DNA of 64,000 nt, taken from NCBI GenBank assembly GCA_024734555.1, contig JANPWX010000081.1, positions 960,452 to 1,024,451 of the forward strand. The letters are read 5' to 3'. The position numbers and the translations under genes were made by a program. Shown here one piece after another: positions 35,897 through 49,202 of this stretch; position 1 is the first letter of the stretch; each line of letters starts with the position of its first letter. This DNA comes from Trochalopteron elliotii (lineage: Eukaryota > Chordata > Aves > Passeriformes > Leiothrichidae). Under the pieces are notes generated by a model, which was not told where the DNA came from, did no database searches, and saw nothing but the letters and a program-made list of their open reading frames with translations.

Positions 35897-38800
35897 AAAA
35901 CTTATATTTATATTCAGGTATAACACTGTTAGGGCAATTAGCCTACCTAAAATGTACTTACAGAAAACAGGTAATAAATAGGCCATTAAATTAAAGGGGA
36001 GGAGAAATGAAGATGCCATGCTTCCTCCAGCTGGTGAAGAAATGGCTGAAAAATTGCCTCAGGGCTTGGGTATGACTGAAATGTTATTGAGAGTTGGTTG
36101 CATTAACTACACAAGGCTACCAGCCATTGCTTTGCGGATGGAAGATGGAGGAATCCACACCAAAGGAAAGCTCTGAGTTCCTGCCTCTGAGCTGGAGAAG
36201 TTCATGGTGCCTGGATCAAATGGCTGATGCTCAACACATGCTGTAATGTGTTCTGTTTGGAATCAGGAATTTCAGCATTGCCCTTTGGGATGACCCACAG
36301 CCAACACAGGCTTTTTTGGTAATTATTTGCACCTTTATCTTTCAATTAATTGGATTCTGTGACCTTTGTAAGCCAAGATTATTGTCCCACTGAAATGCTG
36401 CACCTAAGAATATAGTTTAGCATACAGGAATCGGAGGTCTAAAATTTAGAAAATCTCTTTATACACCAAAAATCCTTCATCTTTGAAAATTTCTATCCTC
36501 TTGCTCAAATGGCTTTAAGAGCATTCTCTCTTTTTTCCCCTTGAAAAAATAGATAAAAATCTCAGAAATATATTTTTCTATATATAAAAGTTCCAAATTT
36601 AAACAAAAAAATTCTTAAACATTTGCATCTCTTCACGAAATTTCTGCAGATGTGTCTGGGTTATTTTTTTTGTTTGTTTGTTTGTTTGAAATTTTCTCAA
36701 GCACCTCTCGTATTGTTAAAACTGTGCTGAGAAATGTATTTGGAATGACAAGTGTAGACATAGCCACATTGTTTACAAATTTTGCTTCTGAATTCTCTTC
36801 ATCATACATTTCCATTCACATACTTGGCATTTAATTTCCAATCAGAGAAAACTTAATAAGATTCATTCACTTAATTTCTCAGTCTGTCACTGCCTTACTT
36901 TGTCTGGCCTTTCAGAAACATTAAAAACGTTAACCAGAATTTGCTGACTACAAAATATAAGTATTGGTCAATTAATTTACCAGAAGTACCCATACCATCC
37001 AGAGTTTACTTCTCAAAATTGCAATTTTTAATTAAGATAGAGTTACTACTTCCAGGTTGCCTCTACACAGGCAATTCTCCATGTTAATGTAAATAAACAG
37101 ATGTACTTCTAAATGTTGTCTTTTTCAGGCAAGTGTATTTCTCATTGCGAACTCTTTTGGCTGGACACATAGCTGGTCAAACATAATTTCTCATTTATTA
37201 ACTGTACACCAAAATTTATCATGGCAGTGTAAGACAATCCAGGAAAAAAAAAGAATGCTTAGAATTACTCACCTTAATATCTTTTTTCTCTTCCCTGCCA
37301 GATATTAAGAAAAAGGGGACTCTAGAACCAAGAATACAATTTGATAAATATCCTATACTAATTTCTTTCAAGATTTCATGTTACTGCTGCTCTTCTTTTT
37401 AATCAGTAAAGAAAAGAATGTTTTATGGATAATTATCTCTGGGGGAAATTTTATTGTATGATCCAATAAAGAAAGAAAACTACACCACTACAGAAAATAT
37501 TGTTTGCTAGTCATCAATAAACATTCTAAAAACCTTTTTCCGTATCTTTAGATTTTCTCATATCTTGTGACTGTAATTTTTATCTTCAGAGAGATACATC
37601 AGAAGGTTAGTTTAGCACAGAATGACAGCCATCCTGGGACTTAGGAAACAAAGATTGCTCTCAGCCAAGCCAAAAATATTATTCACATGAAAAGATTCCC
37701 AAAGCAATGAAGACAAATCCTTGTCTGGAGACAGTGTGTAGTGAAACAACAGCACCCTTTGTGATGAGAAAAGACAAAGTGTTGTTCCTCTAAAAACTCC
37801 TGCTCAGTAGTTGTACAGTCAGAAACTTAAACTGTCTTTGGTGAAATGAAATGATGGAGAAACTTAAAGGTTCAAATTGTTCTACAATTTAGTAAATAAG
37901 CCCTTCTGAAAGTGTCCACTTGCAGTTAATGACAATTCACCCAGAAAAGATGGTGTGATGCCAAGAAAAGGCTGCTCTCAAGGATGTGTCCCTGTGCACC
38001 TGAGAGGAGTCATATGCCAGTTGTGTCAGAGATGGGGAGGGACACTGAACCATGCTCACGTTGTTTCGAGTAAATGAAACAATTATTTCAACAAATGTGA
38101 AAGAACTTGAAACAGAGGCACAGGAATGGATTTAAAAGTGCAATGTTTTAGTATTTTAGCTTCACATTTTATTAGAGAAAATCAGAGGAGTGGCCCATCC
38201 TGCCAAGATTTATGTAGAACCTTGTGGCATTTGTAGTTAGACTAAGCACACAGCACAACCTGTGGAGAAATAATTTGAATAATTTTTGAAACTTTAATGC
38301 TTTTGATAATACTCCTTTTAGCAATTTACAGAGACTTACTGATGTTATAGATAAGGCTGCAACTCAGAAGATCTCTGAGGATTTTCAGGTTTTATGTGTC
38401 ACAGGTGTGAATAGAAATAAATGAATAATGCAACATTTTTTAGTAGAAGGACTCTGAAGTAATGCGTCAGCTTCATCTAGGAGATACTGTTCCCCTGGTT
38501 TCTCTACAGGGAAAGGAAATGACACTAGAAAATGCACAAGGGCAAAACAAGGAAACAAATGTGCATGACAGGACACAGACCCAAGGGTCTGACAGAGTAA
38601 GACAGGAAGCTTTGGGCAGTGAAGAAGTCTGCACAAGTTTCCAGTGATTAACTGTGACAGTGCCTTCACTTCTGGGCTTAGATGTGTTTTCTGTTGTTGG
38701 TTCCAGGGGCATACCCCGTCTGTGTCTGCTCCCACGGCAGGGACAAAGTCTGGCACCCTGACTCCTCTCTTCACACTCTCTGCTGTGCACGAGGGAACTC

Positions 38801-40344
38801 CACTCTTCCTCCAGGCATGCAGTGGCCACACTGTGCTATCAGGGGGCACTGGGAAGCCCAGGATCCCAGGATGAGCAGTGACTCACAGCTCCAGATGCCT
38901 GAGGAGATACCTGCCATCAGAAGATGGTGCAGCACTGAGACAGGTTACAGGCTCAGTAGTTACATTGAAAACAAAACCAAGCTAAATACTGTGGGCTGAT
39001 CATCCCTGCAGCCCAATTTCCAACACAACCACAAGACACAATTGTGGCTGAAGCAAACTAGACTTCTGCTGGACAGTTCCTGGCTGTGATCCAGACAAGA
39101 GCATGCACCATTAGGGGCCAATGAACTCCACAGGCATAGGGGAAAAATGTGCAGCAGCTTTGTTTCTCTTTGCTATGTGAGGTCCTCTAACAGCATTTGG
39201 TATCTTAGCATAGGGCTGCATGCTCTCCTTTTATTTCAACACTCTACTAAGCTGTGACATTATGCTCACATTATTGCAGGTGTTTTGGACTGAACAAACT
39301 ACTCACAGAAATTACTTATATATTAGAGCCACAAAGCATCATGTGGGGCATTGGATTACTTTGAATACTATGTACTGTGGACATGTATTACCATGTGTTA
39401 TCACTCATCTCAGAAAAGAGAAAAATCCCTTTATTTAGGAGTACAACTCCAACCAATGATTTGGATGTAAGGTCTGTTATAGCTCTCAACAGAGCTAACA
39501 CTGGGAAAGTGATTATGATTAAGGATTCTTTTCAGGTTGTGAGCCTGTTCCTAAACCATAAATTTAGAACTTCCTCGTGGATGGAATCTACATAAGCAAC
39601 ATTAACTACAGTGAACTGAGGAAAGCAAGGCTGCACTCTCCACAAGAGCCTGAGGAGCCAGCCCTGGAATCTCATTGTCATAAAGGGATCAGAAAAGTAA
39701 AGCTCACATCTAGGAATGGAGCCAGAGGAACTGCTTACTGATCTAGGCAAACACTCTGAGATTCAGTGTTTAAGGACCTGATTCATCAGCTTGTTAAAAT
39801 CCAACAGCTTTTACCAGATTGCAAAATTTATGTTCAATTCCTGCTGCTGAAGGAACAGTGGAGAATGGAGAGAGTGGAAAATACAAATAAATAATTAAAT
39901 AAAACCACTGGAAATCTTATACATGCTGCTTTCATAGAATTCAGCTCTAAATCTGGAATCTCAGTGCTGGCCAGTACTGTCACATACCAAAAATTTCAGA
40001 GTATTTTCCAAAAGAAGGGCAGTAAGGCAGCTCCTCAGCTTAAAAGAGCTTCCTACTCAAATAGGCAGATGCCTAAAGATTGTTGTACAGCTTTCCCCTA
40101 ACAGAACTGGTGGCAGCAGGGAAAGGTGAAAAAACCCTTTTTCCTCTCATCATCTGATACTCAAATATGATCTTCTTTTGTGTTTTATAGAGAATAAGGA
40201 GAACTCTGAGGTGCCATTTCCTTTAACACACACAAAATTCTCAAGTTCCTTTTCCTTACTGGCATATCTCTCCTGAAAATATAGCAATTGTATTCATTTT
40301 CATGATAAGACGGAAGCCTGGGAAAATAAACTGATTATTTGATT

Positions 40345-40348
<4 letters not shown>
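35897..40348. other. AT-rich unique sequence, no gene recognised
   Basis: No gene or transposon is recognised. A (TTTG)n microsatellite lies at 36664-36688. The less AT-rich part at about 38450-38940 carries overlapping open frames on both strands (up to 154 codons, minus strand 38385-38849), but none resembles a known protein and no splice or start context favours one. Confidence 0.45.
36664..36688. repeat. (TTTG)n microsatellite
   Basis: A T run leads into four TTTG copies. Seen directly. Confidence 0.8.

Positions 40349-40376
<28 letters not shown>
40349..40376. repeat. (TA)14 dinucleotide microsatellite
   Basis: Fourteen perfect TA units, seen directly; likely to vary in length. Confidence 0.97.
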
Positions 40377-41806
40377 CCCAGTATACTGAGTATATTTCAA
40401 AGTATAAAAATCATTCCACAAGCTTGACATTATACCTATGTCAGCACACTCCATCTTTCAAATCCCAATATGAGAAAAAAAATCAGTTATTTCTGCACTA
40501 CATTCAGCATTCAGAATCTAAGAATTTCTTCTTGAAGTCAGCCATTATATGGCTCTTCTTTATTCAGTTCTCAAGAGGAAAAGGCCTGTGAGGATAGCAA
40601 CAATATGTGTTATGCTGTTTTAGAATTTGGAATTCTTTGTCGTGCTGTATTAAGTGCAGCCATGAGGAAAGATGAGGTCAAGGGGAAAAAGGAGGATTCC
40701 ACAAGGCCACAGCTTCCACCACAGTGCTGAAGCTCAGATTGTTGCTGTGAAAAAGCTGTTAGACAAATACACAAAGGGCATTTTAAAATCATTTTAATAA
40801 TAAAATATATGTCAGAACCATACTAAAAACTAGACTTCAGCTCAGTGAACTGTGTTTTTCATGCATTATACAATGCCAATTGCCATGCAAATAGCTATGA
40901 AATAGAGTTAAATATAATTTAGGCATTCTGCATTTCACCAAGTAAGTGTCAGAAAGCACTTGGTGCATTACATTCAAAGAAATATCTTACAACAATTAAG
41001 GTGAACAGGTACAAAAAGGCTGGAGAACAGAAGAAACCACTGAAAGTCCATTTTGAATTATGATTGCCTTCAACTCAAAGATTACCTTCAATTTCAAAAA
41101 ATTCTCTGGGATTGAATATACACCTGAATCTTTAAAACTTAAGAATCTAAGGTGTGAAACACACTAAATCTTTGGAGACTCTTTCCCATGACAAAAAAAA
41201 TATTGAAGCTCATGTTTATAGGTAAAAATTACTTTCTTACTGGTTAAATGCAATAGAGATTGCATCTTTCAGGACAAAAAATATCTATAGCCTGTTTTTA
41301 TAGTATGATTTTCTCCTCAAAGCAGCTGCATCATGATTGTCCAGTCAGGCACACTATCTGTCTGACATTGTGCTTGGCCTCTGCTTTAACTTACACCAGC
41401 AACTTCTTGTGTTAGAGAGGACCTGCATATGGTGCAGGGACTAATTCACTACCCCTTCGGGTGGCATGAACCTGACTGAAGCAGGCCTGGCATCAGCTTT
41501 TCTGTGCCCAAGCTTTTCTAAAGACATTTCAGCAGATCTTTGCCCTTAGATAAGCCTCAAAGATCACTATTTCCACTCTGCACCACTGTCTCTGCCTCAC
41601 TAAAAATTGAAAAAGAGCAGAGAACCTCTGTCCACTTAGCGTGAAGATGTTAGAAAGGAATCTCCTGTCAGATAGTTCCAGTGATATGAACCTGCCTAGC
41701 AAGGAAACCAGCTTATCCAGCTACCAAGACCTCTCTTTCAGTTGATTCAAAGAAGCAAAAATTTGTTGCAAGTATTTTATGGAATTGTAAAACAATGCTA
41801 CTAGTG
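40377..41806. other. Unique sequence, possible conserved noncoding part
   Basis: No gene is recognised. The part at 40861-40990 holds an octamer-type POU site (ATGCAAAT, 40885-40892) and an 8-bp inverted repeat (40936-40943 and 40958-40965), and is discussed as a candidate conserved element. Confidence 0.4.
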
Positions 41807-42353
41807 ATCACAGAATCACAGAACATGCGGAATTGGAATGGAACCATTAGGATCATTGAGTCCAACTCTTGGACCTGCACAGGGCACTGCCAGAATCACA
41901 CCATGTGCCAAAGAGCATTTTCCAAATACTTCCTGAACTCTGTCAGGCTTAATGCTGTGACCACTTCCCTGGAGAGCCTGTTCCAGTGCCCAACCACTCT
42001 CTGGGTGAAGAACCTTTTCTAATATCCAGGCTAAACCTCCCCTGACTCAACTTCAGGCCATTGCCTTGGGTCCTGTCACTGGTCACAGAGTGAAGAGATC
42101 AGTTCCTGCCCCTCCTCTTCTCCTCATGAAGAAGTTGTAACTTCAGTGAGGTGTCCCCTCATTCTTCTCCAGGCTGAACAGACCAAGGGCCCTCAGCTGC
42201 TCTTCACACAGCTTTACCTCCAGATCCTTCACCATCCTTGCTGCCCTCCTTTGGATGTTCTGTAACAGCTAAATGTCATTTTTATATTGTGGTAACCAAA
42301 ACTGCCCTCAGCACTCGAGGTGAACCACATCAGTGCAGAGTGGAGTGGGTCGT
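41807..42353 (-). mobile_element. CR1 LINE 3' fragment, minus strand
   Basis: The left edge has ATCACAGAATCACAGAA, the reversed CR1 terminal repeat. Then come GAGTCCAACTCTTGGACCTG (41859-41878), GAGAGCCTGTTCCAGTGCCC (41972-41991), CTTCTCCAGGCTGAACAGAC (42163-42182) and CTGCCCTCCTTTGGATGTTC (42241-42260). All match the reverse complement of the CR1 3' region, from memory. The copy is truncated at about 42353 and contains no intact coding frame. It resembles the copies at 17066 and 59966 closely enough to suggest the same or a related subfamily. Confidence 0.93.
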
Positions 42354-45300
42354 GATATGTTAATAAAAATAATAACTGGGTAGATACACATCTTGCAGTT
42401 CTCCTCCTCCTGCCTTGGAAGAGGCTTCTACAGCACTAACTTCACCTCTAAGGACAAGTGCAGTGTTTGTTGTTTGGTTTGGGGATTTGCTTTGTTTTTA
42501 TTACATTATCCACAGAGTTTATATAAAAGAAGAGAGGCAGATCTAAAGGTCACAACTGAAGAGAAAAAAACAAAAGCAACGATACAACTCCTCTCCTTCT
42601 CTTATCTCATGGGTCTTGGCAGTCATTAATAGAAAAACACATTCTTGTCTTTTCAGATGCCTTTAGATGCAAATCATTAGAGTCAGGATTACAGGGAGGT
42701 GAGGTGAGTGACAGGGTCGGTCTCCTGGCACTTGGCAAAGGCTGATGTGGCACATATCAGCCCTGAAGAGAATTGCAGCTTTGAGCTGCTATTTGGGGTA
42801 TAATGGGCACACAGCATGTTAGGAAAAAGTGTGCAAGAAGTTCCTGCTTGCCTGTAATTCAGGCAAAATTCAGTCTCAACTGAATACTGAGTGAAGCTAG
42901 AAACATCTGCCAAAGCTGCCATGGGAACTCTAGCTTCAGGGTAATGTGTGATGAGACAAGAGAGAAATGGATGTTCAACAGGTACCTCATGGAGACAAGT
43001 GGCTTCTTCAACATCTTATAAAAAAACTTCATAAAGACAGGTTAAGGACAGGGGAGTGTGTGATCCCAGAAACACTTACTTAAAACAGTTCTAATAGAGC
43101 AAAAGATATTACATAAAGAAGAAATTTCATGTGTTGGAGGTCTTAGGGGAAATGGATCAAAGATACTTAAAGATCACACAGACATGTATTTCAAAGACAA
43201 AGCTCAGGTAAAAACAAAGTCATTTACAGGCTTGAATGACAGAAAGGATAGAAACAACCAACAATTTCAGAATTCAGATGATAAAGATGATGTTAGAAAT
43301 ATTTTTACATACAGGAAGTCTAAGCACTATCAATATGACAGTAAAAGTTATAGAATAGAGTCAGTCCAAATATTTCAATCAGATAACAAGTTAAGGAAGA
43401 GTCATTGGAGCCCCTTGTGCACAATAAACAAAGAAATTAAATCCAACAGAACAAGATCTAAAATGATATTAGAGAAGACATATATACTGATGAGTATAGC
43501 TTTATTTGTAAGAATAGAATATTGTAAAAAATCTGCTTTTTTAAGTTTAAAAGAACACAACTAAAATAGCTAACCTGGAAATGTATTTAGATTGTTAAAT
43601 GTGGAAATTGTCACAAGCAAAATGAGGAACTGGAACAAAAATCCCTGAAGTGCTGAGGAGTGTTCATGTGTAGCTGTATTTGGAGAGACTAGATCTCCAA
43701 CTTTAATTGAAAATTTTGCAGTGAAGAAATATATATCTTGACCTAAATACAACCTGGAAATATACCTGGTTTTGACTTCCAACATCCTTTAAGATCTATT
43801 TTTAGCTAAGCCATTAACTGGTGTGATGGTTTCTGTCAGACAAAATTGTTTGTTAGGTCTTCATTGCTACATAGCATCAGTACTACATAACAATGAATAA
43901 TAATGTCACAGATGAATAACTATGAAATTATTTAAAGATAACAATCTTTAAATGACAGATATTACTGCTGTATATCTGGGCAAGATAAAGGGCAAGAGGT
44001 ATCTCACAGAAAAGTGGGTTGGTAAGTAACAAACCTTGTGGTTTCACCCTCTGATAACAAGATTACTGCACAGCCTGTCTTTAAAGAAAGCAAACTTTTT
44101 CTCACCTTCTTTTTCTGTGAAGAAAATGAAGCAAAACAAAGTTTGTGCTACTTCTTTCTATTTGCAGTCAAGTTGAAAATAAGCAGCATTTTTAAAAACA
44201 CCTGGGCAGTGCATGTTTTATTTCTATTTAGCAAATAAGGCATTCTGTGTGAAAGTTTTCACTCTGGAAATTATTGCATTCTGCATATGTTACTCTACAG
44301 TTTCAGACGAAAAGATAAGCTTATCACCTTAGTTTTTATTTAATTTTTTTAATCTACATTAGGATGTCTATATGTCTCCATCCTGCTTCTTCTCTGTAAA
44401 CAGTTTCACTGCCTTGAATGAGAAAGGACAGGAGAATAAATAATTTTTTCTCTGCCCTTTAAATCACACTGCTTCTAACCTAAAGGAATCTGGGTGTTTC
44501 CACTCTGCCCTGAGCAGCTATAAAAGTGAAAGAGGAAGGTGACAACATAAACTGTTACAATAATTCTCTTAGGAGCTGCCTTGCTGCAGATGGATTTGAT
44601 AGCAATGTGTTTGTCAGACTTCTAGCTCTCCTGCAATCCATCAGCTGAGGACAGTCCTGTGTGAGTGTCCTGAGTGCTGATCATGGCAATTGCACCAGTG
44701 AACTGTTTCTAATCTGACCAAATGGCCGTGAATAGGTTTTATTGCTTAATGAAGAGATTATGCCATTAAATACTCCGGCAAGTTTTATTTTTCTATTTGT
44801 TTTTTCTTTTCTGAAACAGTGTATTAATGTGAATGGCAAGTATTCATAGTTTCTGAAAAAATGAGGTAATTGCAAAAGGCCAAGGCCATATCATAATCAC
44901 AAATTGAAAAACTCTGTTACAACAGATTAGATGCCTGGAAATTATTTGATGTTGAATAAGAAGCAATATCTTTTTCCTCCTGCCCCCTAGTACAAAATAT
45001 TGAATAAAAAACATTTAATTAAGGCTATTCTCCAGGCTACAGAATTGTTTCCATTAAATGTCCACCTCTCCTGACTTCTGCTCATTTTGGGAAATTAATT
45101 GAAAGCAATTATGTCTTAGAACTGTTTTATCTTTTTGCTTTAATCAGTTGACTCCTATGCAGATCTCCTACCTCTTAATCATGATATTTTATCTTGTAAT
45201 CAGTGTATGAGATGTTCTTTATATTGCTATGTACTTCAAGCTGTGTCTATTTGCTAGTTTTTTGCAAAGATAAAGAGCATCCTATCTCAATCTGAACAGA

Positions 45301-45391
45301 CTCAAAGTATAGAATTGTAATGTGAGTATTTTGCAGAAGAACTAGCAGAGGTATTATTTTTCTTTATTTAAACATAGTCCAATTTTAGTTT
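42354..45391. other. AT-rich unique sequence, nothing recognised
   Basis: No gene is recognised. The 126-codon plus-strand frame at 43184-43564 is rich in Lys, Ser, Asn and Arg and has no known domain; the A-rich DNA is enough to explain it. No promoter or splice signals support it. Confidence 0.45.
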
Positions 45392-45427
45392 TTGTGTGTG
45401 TCTGTGCATACATACATATATACATAC

Positions 45428-45462
<35 letters not shown>

Positions 45463-45470
45463 ATATGTGT
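45392..45470. repeat. Compound (GT)n-(ATAC)n-(AT)n microsatellite
   Basis: A short GT run (45392-45400) is followed by ATAC/CATA tetranucleotides (about 45408-45440) and then an uninterrupted AT run to about 45462. Seen directly. Confidence 0.93.
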
Positions 45471-47986
45471 GCAGGTGGAGAGGAGTTGAGTGAGAACATC
45501 ACGGTTAACCTCTGTCATCCAGGAAAGGACAAAACACACAGGTGGTATGTCATGTTTTGGAGAGAGGTAGTACTTATGCTTTAGACCTGGTGGTTGAAAA
45601 ATGACAGAGATCTTACTTCTTGTTTCAGATACCAATTTTTTCCCCCAAAACTGAATAAAGCCACATCAGCATTGAATTTTAATATCTTTATATATTAACA
45701 TATTGTATCTCAAAACTAAAACTCTTTTCACAGAAAAGTCCTTGGAGAAAAGGAATATTACCCTTGGCAAAGTATTAAGTGTCACATTTTTAAGCACACA
45801 TAGTCTCAATGACTGCACTGGAATCTCTGACTCGCACATTTAGATTCAGAACTCAAAAATGCTCTGAAAGTAAATAATCTTATCAGGCTAATATTTGAAC
45901 GCCCCAGGTGCTCTACTAGTCTTATCTTTACTTATATTATAGTATTTTTTAGTTTTAAGAAGTGAAAAAAATACCTTTTAAAATATATAAAACCAAAATG
46001 GGAGTTAAAAAATAACAGCAAGATTCTAAAGTGCAGTGAGAGAGGACAATAGACCTGGCAGCTGAGAACTGTGTCAGATGTTTTAACTGTAGTGCCTAAA
46101 AATCACTCAGGTGCAATTTACTATTTTTTATAACGAAAAGATATCACTACTCTGTGAAAAATATCCCAGATTTAACACCCTAAACGATTTAAAGATAGAT
46201 AACACACCAGATGAAGGTTTACCGGAGGCAAGCTGAATGTCCATCCCAAGTACAAATATATGCATAAACCATTATAAGATTAATATTTCCTTTGTGAGTC
46301 GATGCACATCCCAGTTTAACCTTTGCTTAATTTTTGCAGTACATTGCTGAATCAGTGCCTCAAGTAGAATAATAACATTGATGGCATTGTATCAGCTGGA
46401 AGCCTGGAGGTTTGGTTTTCCCCAACACTACCCTTTGAAGTAGATGTACAGGCTTGTTATTACTGGAGGTACCAGACCCAGTGGATTTCAGGACACAGAG
46501 GGTATTTCCTATCCCCATCTGATTGTTCATATAAGATTCTCAAAAGAGTAGCGGTGGGAAAAGAATCCCTGCTAGCAGTTTTGATGGACACGTAGCCTCT
46601 AAGAATAAATTTGGCTGCTGGATCTAATATCAAATGACTTCATTTAACTGTTACACCGGGAGAAACTGAAGTCTTTGAAGCCTTCTGCTTCACTTTGAAT
46701 CAAGAATGTCCAATGCACACTCACACAAAGGACTCTGTGCTCTCTCACCTGCACTACAGCCAGTTGCTGTCCCTAGAGCTTCACATCTGTAGCAGCTGAC
46801 CTGGGCCTCGCCTTCAACCTCATGCCTCTCCTGTAGACTGGCATTTGGCATAACCCCACAACCCTCAGCCAAACCAGCTTGCTGTTCCTCTGTGGTCATG
46901 CACACAGATCACTAACACAGAGTGTACATGCATTTAAAACAATTGGAAATGGGATTCAGTGAGAGGACAGGATAAACTGTGCTGCCAGTAACCTCTTTGA
47001 GCATCAGTAGTTCCTCTTAATCTCCTTCTCCTTTTATTTTCTCATATTTGTGTATCTTCTACCTACTAAGCTCCTTCCCCCAACCAATACTTAAAACACA
47101 CTGTAAAAGGTTTTAAATGATCCCAAAATGCTCTTCCATCATGGATCCCATAGGCAGGAGTTTACTTTAGTTTACATGGTGGTGCAAAGGCTTTCTTTCA
47201 CTGATTCATATTTGTAGGTTATAAACCAAGTTCAGCAGTCCTGTCCTTCTCTGGCAGTTTTAGGGACGGCTAATTCAGTGTTCTGTAATTTTCACCGATT
47301 AGATTTCACTGATGAGGCTACAAGAAGTCCTCCACTTGTCACTGTTCCCCTGATCCTTTTGGGGTCTCTGTGTCTGATCTGTAGTGTCTTTCCCTAGAAA
47401 ACTTAGCAGTCGTGCTCCTTCCCTTCAGTTTCCTTTGCCTTTCCTTCAATTTTGGGCCTGGTGGTGGAAGCACTCTTGTACTACAGGCAAACCTTTGCAC
47501 TTCTTATTTTCACCCATGTGTTGCAGTCAGGACTATAGTTTCTAAAACATTTTATGAGGTGAGCAGAAGGAGGTGACCCCAGAAGATATTTCCACGCTAC
47601 TTGAAGGTGAAGATGCTGTTTAGCTGATCTTTATGCTCTGCCTTCTGTAGCTGGGAGCATGCTTTTGCTCTGTCCACTGTATATATGAGGTGTTTCAGGA
47701 GCCCATGTTAGGCAACAGAGTTAATACTGCACCTGTACTTATTCCCAGTCTACACCAGTAAATTATCACTATAGAAGAGTTCAGTAAGAGATACAAGAAT
47801 TTGAGAAAGGCAAATAGTTGTACAATAATAGCACTTTTTGGTCACTGGCCTTTCCTAATATCAGGTATTTTGCCTTCTGTCTGTCAGCAGTTACATTTCC
47901 TTAAACACCCTCACATATTGTGAGCACCACTTGTGAACTTCAGGGAGGATTTATGTCAGAGATTAATGTACTTTTGGAAGAAAAGT

Positions 47987-48052
47987 TATGTTAATCCTTA
48001 TGGTATTGTCTATTGATAATATGTTAATCCTCGCAGTATTGTCTGTGGATAA
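47987..48052. repeat. Diverged 33-bp tandem duplication
   Basis: Two adjacent 33-base units (47987-48019 and 48020-48052) start with TATGTTAATCCT-like sequence and end in GATAA. By eye about 27 of 33 positions agree, with no indel, so the duplication is old. Confidence 0.85.
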
Positions 48053-49157
48053 TTTAAAGCAGCCAAGAAAAATGAATAAATTTTGCTCTAGGGAGAAAAG
48101 CATATAATGACAGTTTCTTTTGTCAGCCACCAACCTACTGGGCTAATGCTGCAACTGTAGAAAGCAAAAATGATTCTCACTGACCTAGAATGGGAAAACA
48201 AGCTTGCTAGTAAGACAAAGAACCATAGGGGAAAAAAAGAGTCCAGCATGATGTGGTTTAGTGATATGCTATTGCATGTGCATGTTTGTTTAATGCTCTC
48301 CAGCAGAGAAGAGAAAGAATACATTCCATTTCACTTTTGAGATAGTAGCAGGATCACAGTGCTACCAGTAAAAAAAAATCTGTAAGAGTATTGAAGGGGA
48401 GTATTTGAAGATATCTGTTGTGTGATAGAAATATGAAGGATTTTTTCATTGGATAAGAGACAACAAAGCATTTTTAAAGCTTCCACTTTTAATTCTATAG
48501 AGAATTAAATTATATTCTTTTAGATTTTTTTTTCAAGCAATAGAGAAAGTGCTGCATAGATATATAAGGAAAAAAGTACCAGGTCTGCATTGTTTTCTTT
48601 TCCATATTTCCATGGGTAAGACTTTAGAAACTCGGAGCTGTTGGACTGTGAGAGAAACCAGATCTACAAAAGAAAACGCAGCTTTTAAGCACTTTTTAAA
48701 TACAACCTGACAGTCACAGACTACAATGCTAATGATATTCCAATGCAATTCTAATGATAACTAATGCTGTGGTGGTTCTTATTGAGTACTCTTTTCCCCT
48801 GTAGTTACTAATATAACAGGAAGATATTTGAGAAACTAAGGCAAGAGAATCATTGTGAGCTTCTATAATGCAGAGAGCAGCTGAAAGCTACCAAAAAACC
48901 ATCAGCAATAACACCATCAGATTCTAGAGACAAAGAAGGGTAGACAGTGCAACATTAAGCCATGTGATAACTAGTCATGTAATAGTTCTTTGCTAGCATT
49001 AGAGCACCAATTTTATCTTTATACACTTCAAATGTTCATCCATACAAGGGCCAGGTTTTCAGCTTTAACCTGCACAGCTTCACAGACAGACTGGAAGAAC
49101 CTGACTTGGGCTTACTGAGAACTACTTTAAGTTGGGACAATTTATCCCAGAAGGAAA

Positions 49158-49202
49158 TTGGGGTTTTTTTTGCACCAGCTTATTAGCAAAAAAAAACCCC
49201 AA
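49158..49202. repeat. Inverted repeat (hairpin) with poly-T/poly-A arms
   Basis: The left arm (49158-49173, TTGGGG then T8 then GC) pairs with the right arm (49186-49202, GC then A9 then CCCCAA) around a 12-base loop. Only one base is unpaired. Confidence 0.85.

Noticed and set aside
38385..38849. 154-codon minus-strand frame, with another 118-codon frame overlapping
   Set aside because: No known motif, no credible promoter or splice context, and competing frames on both strands of the same patch.
43184..43564. 126-codon Lys/Ser/Asn-rich frame
   Set aside because: Its composition follows from A-rich DNA; no domain or signal supports it.
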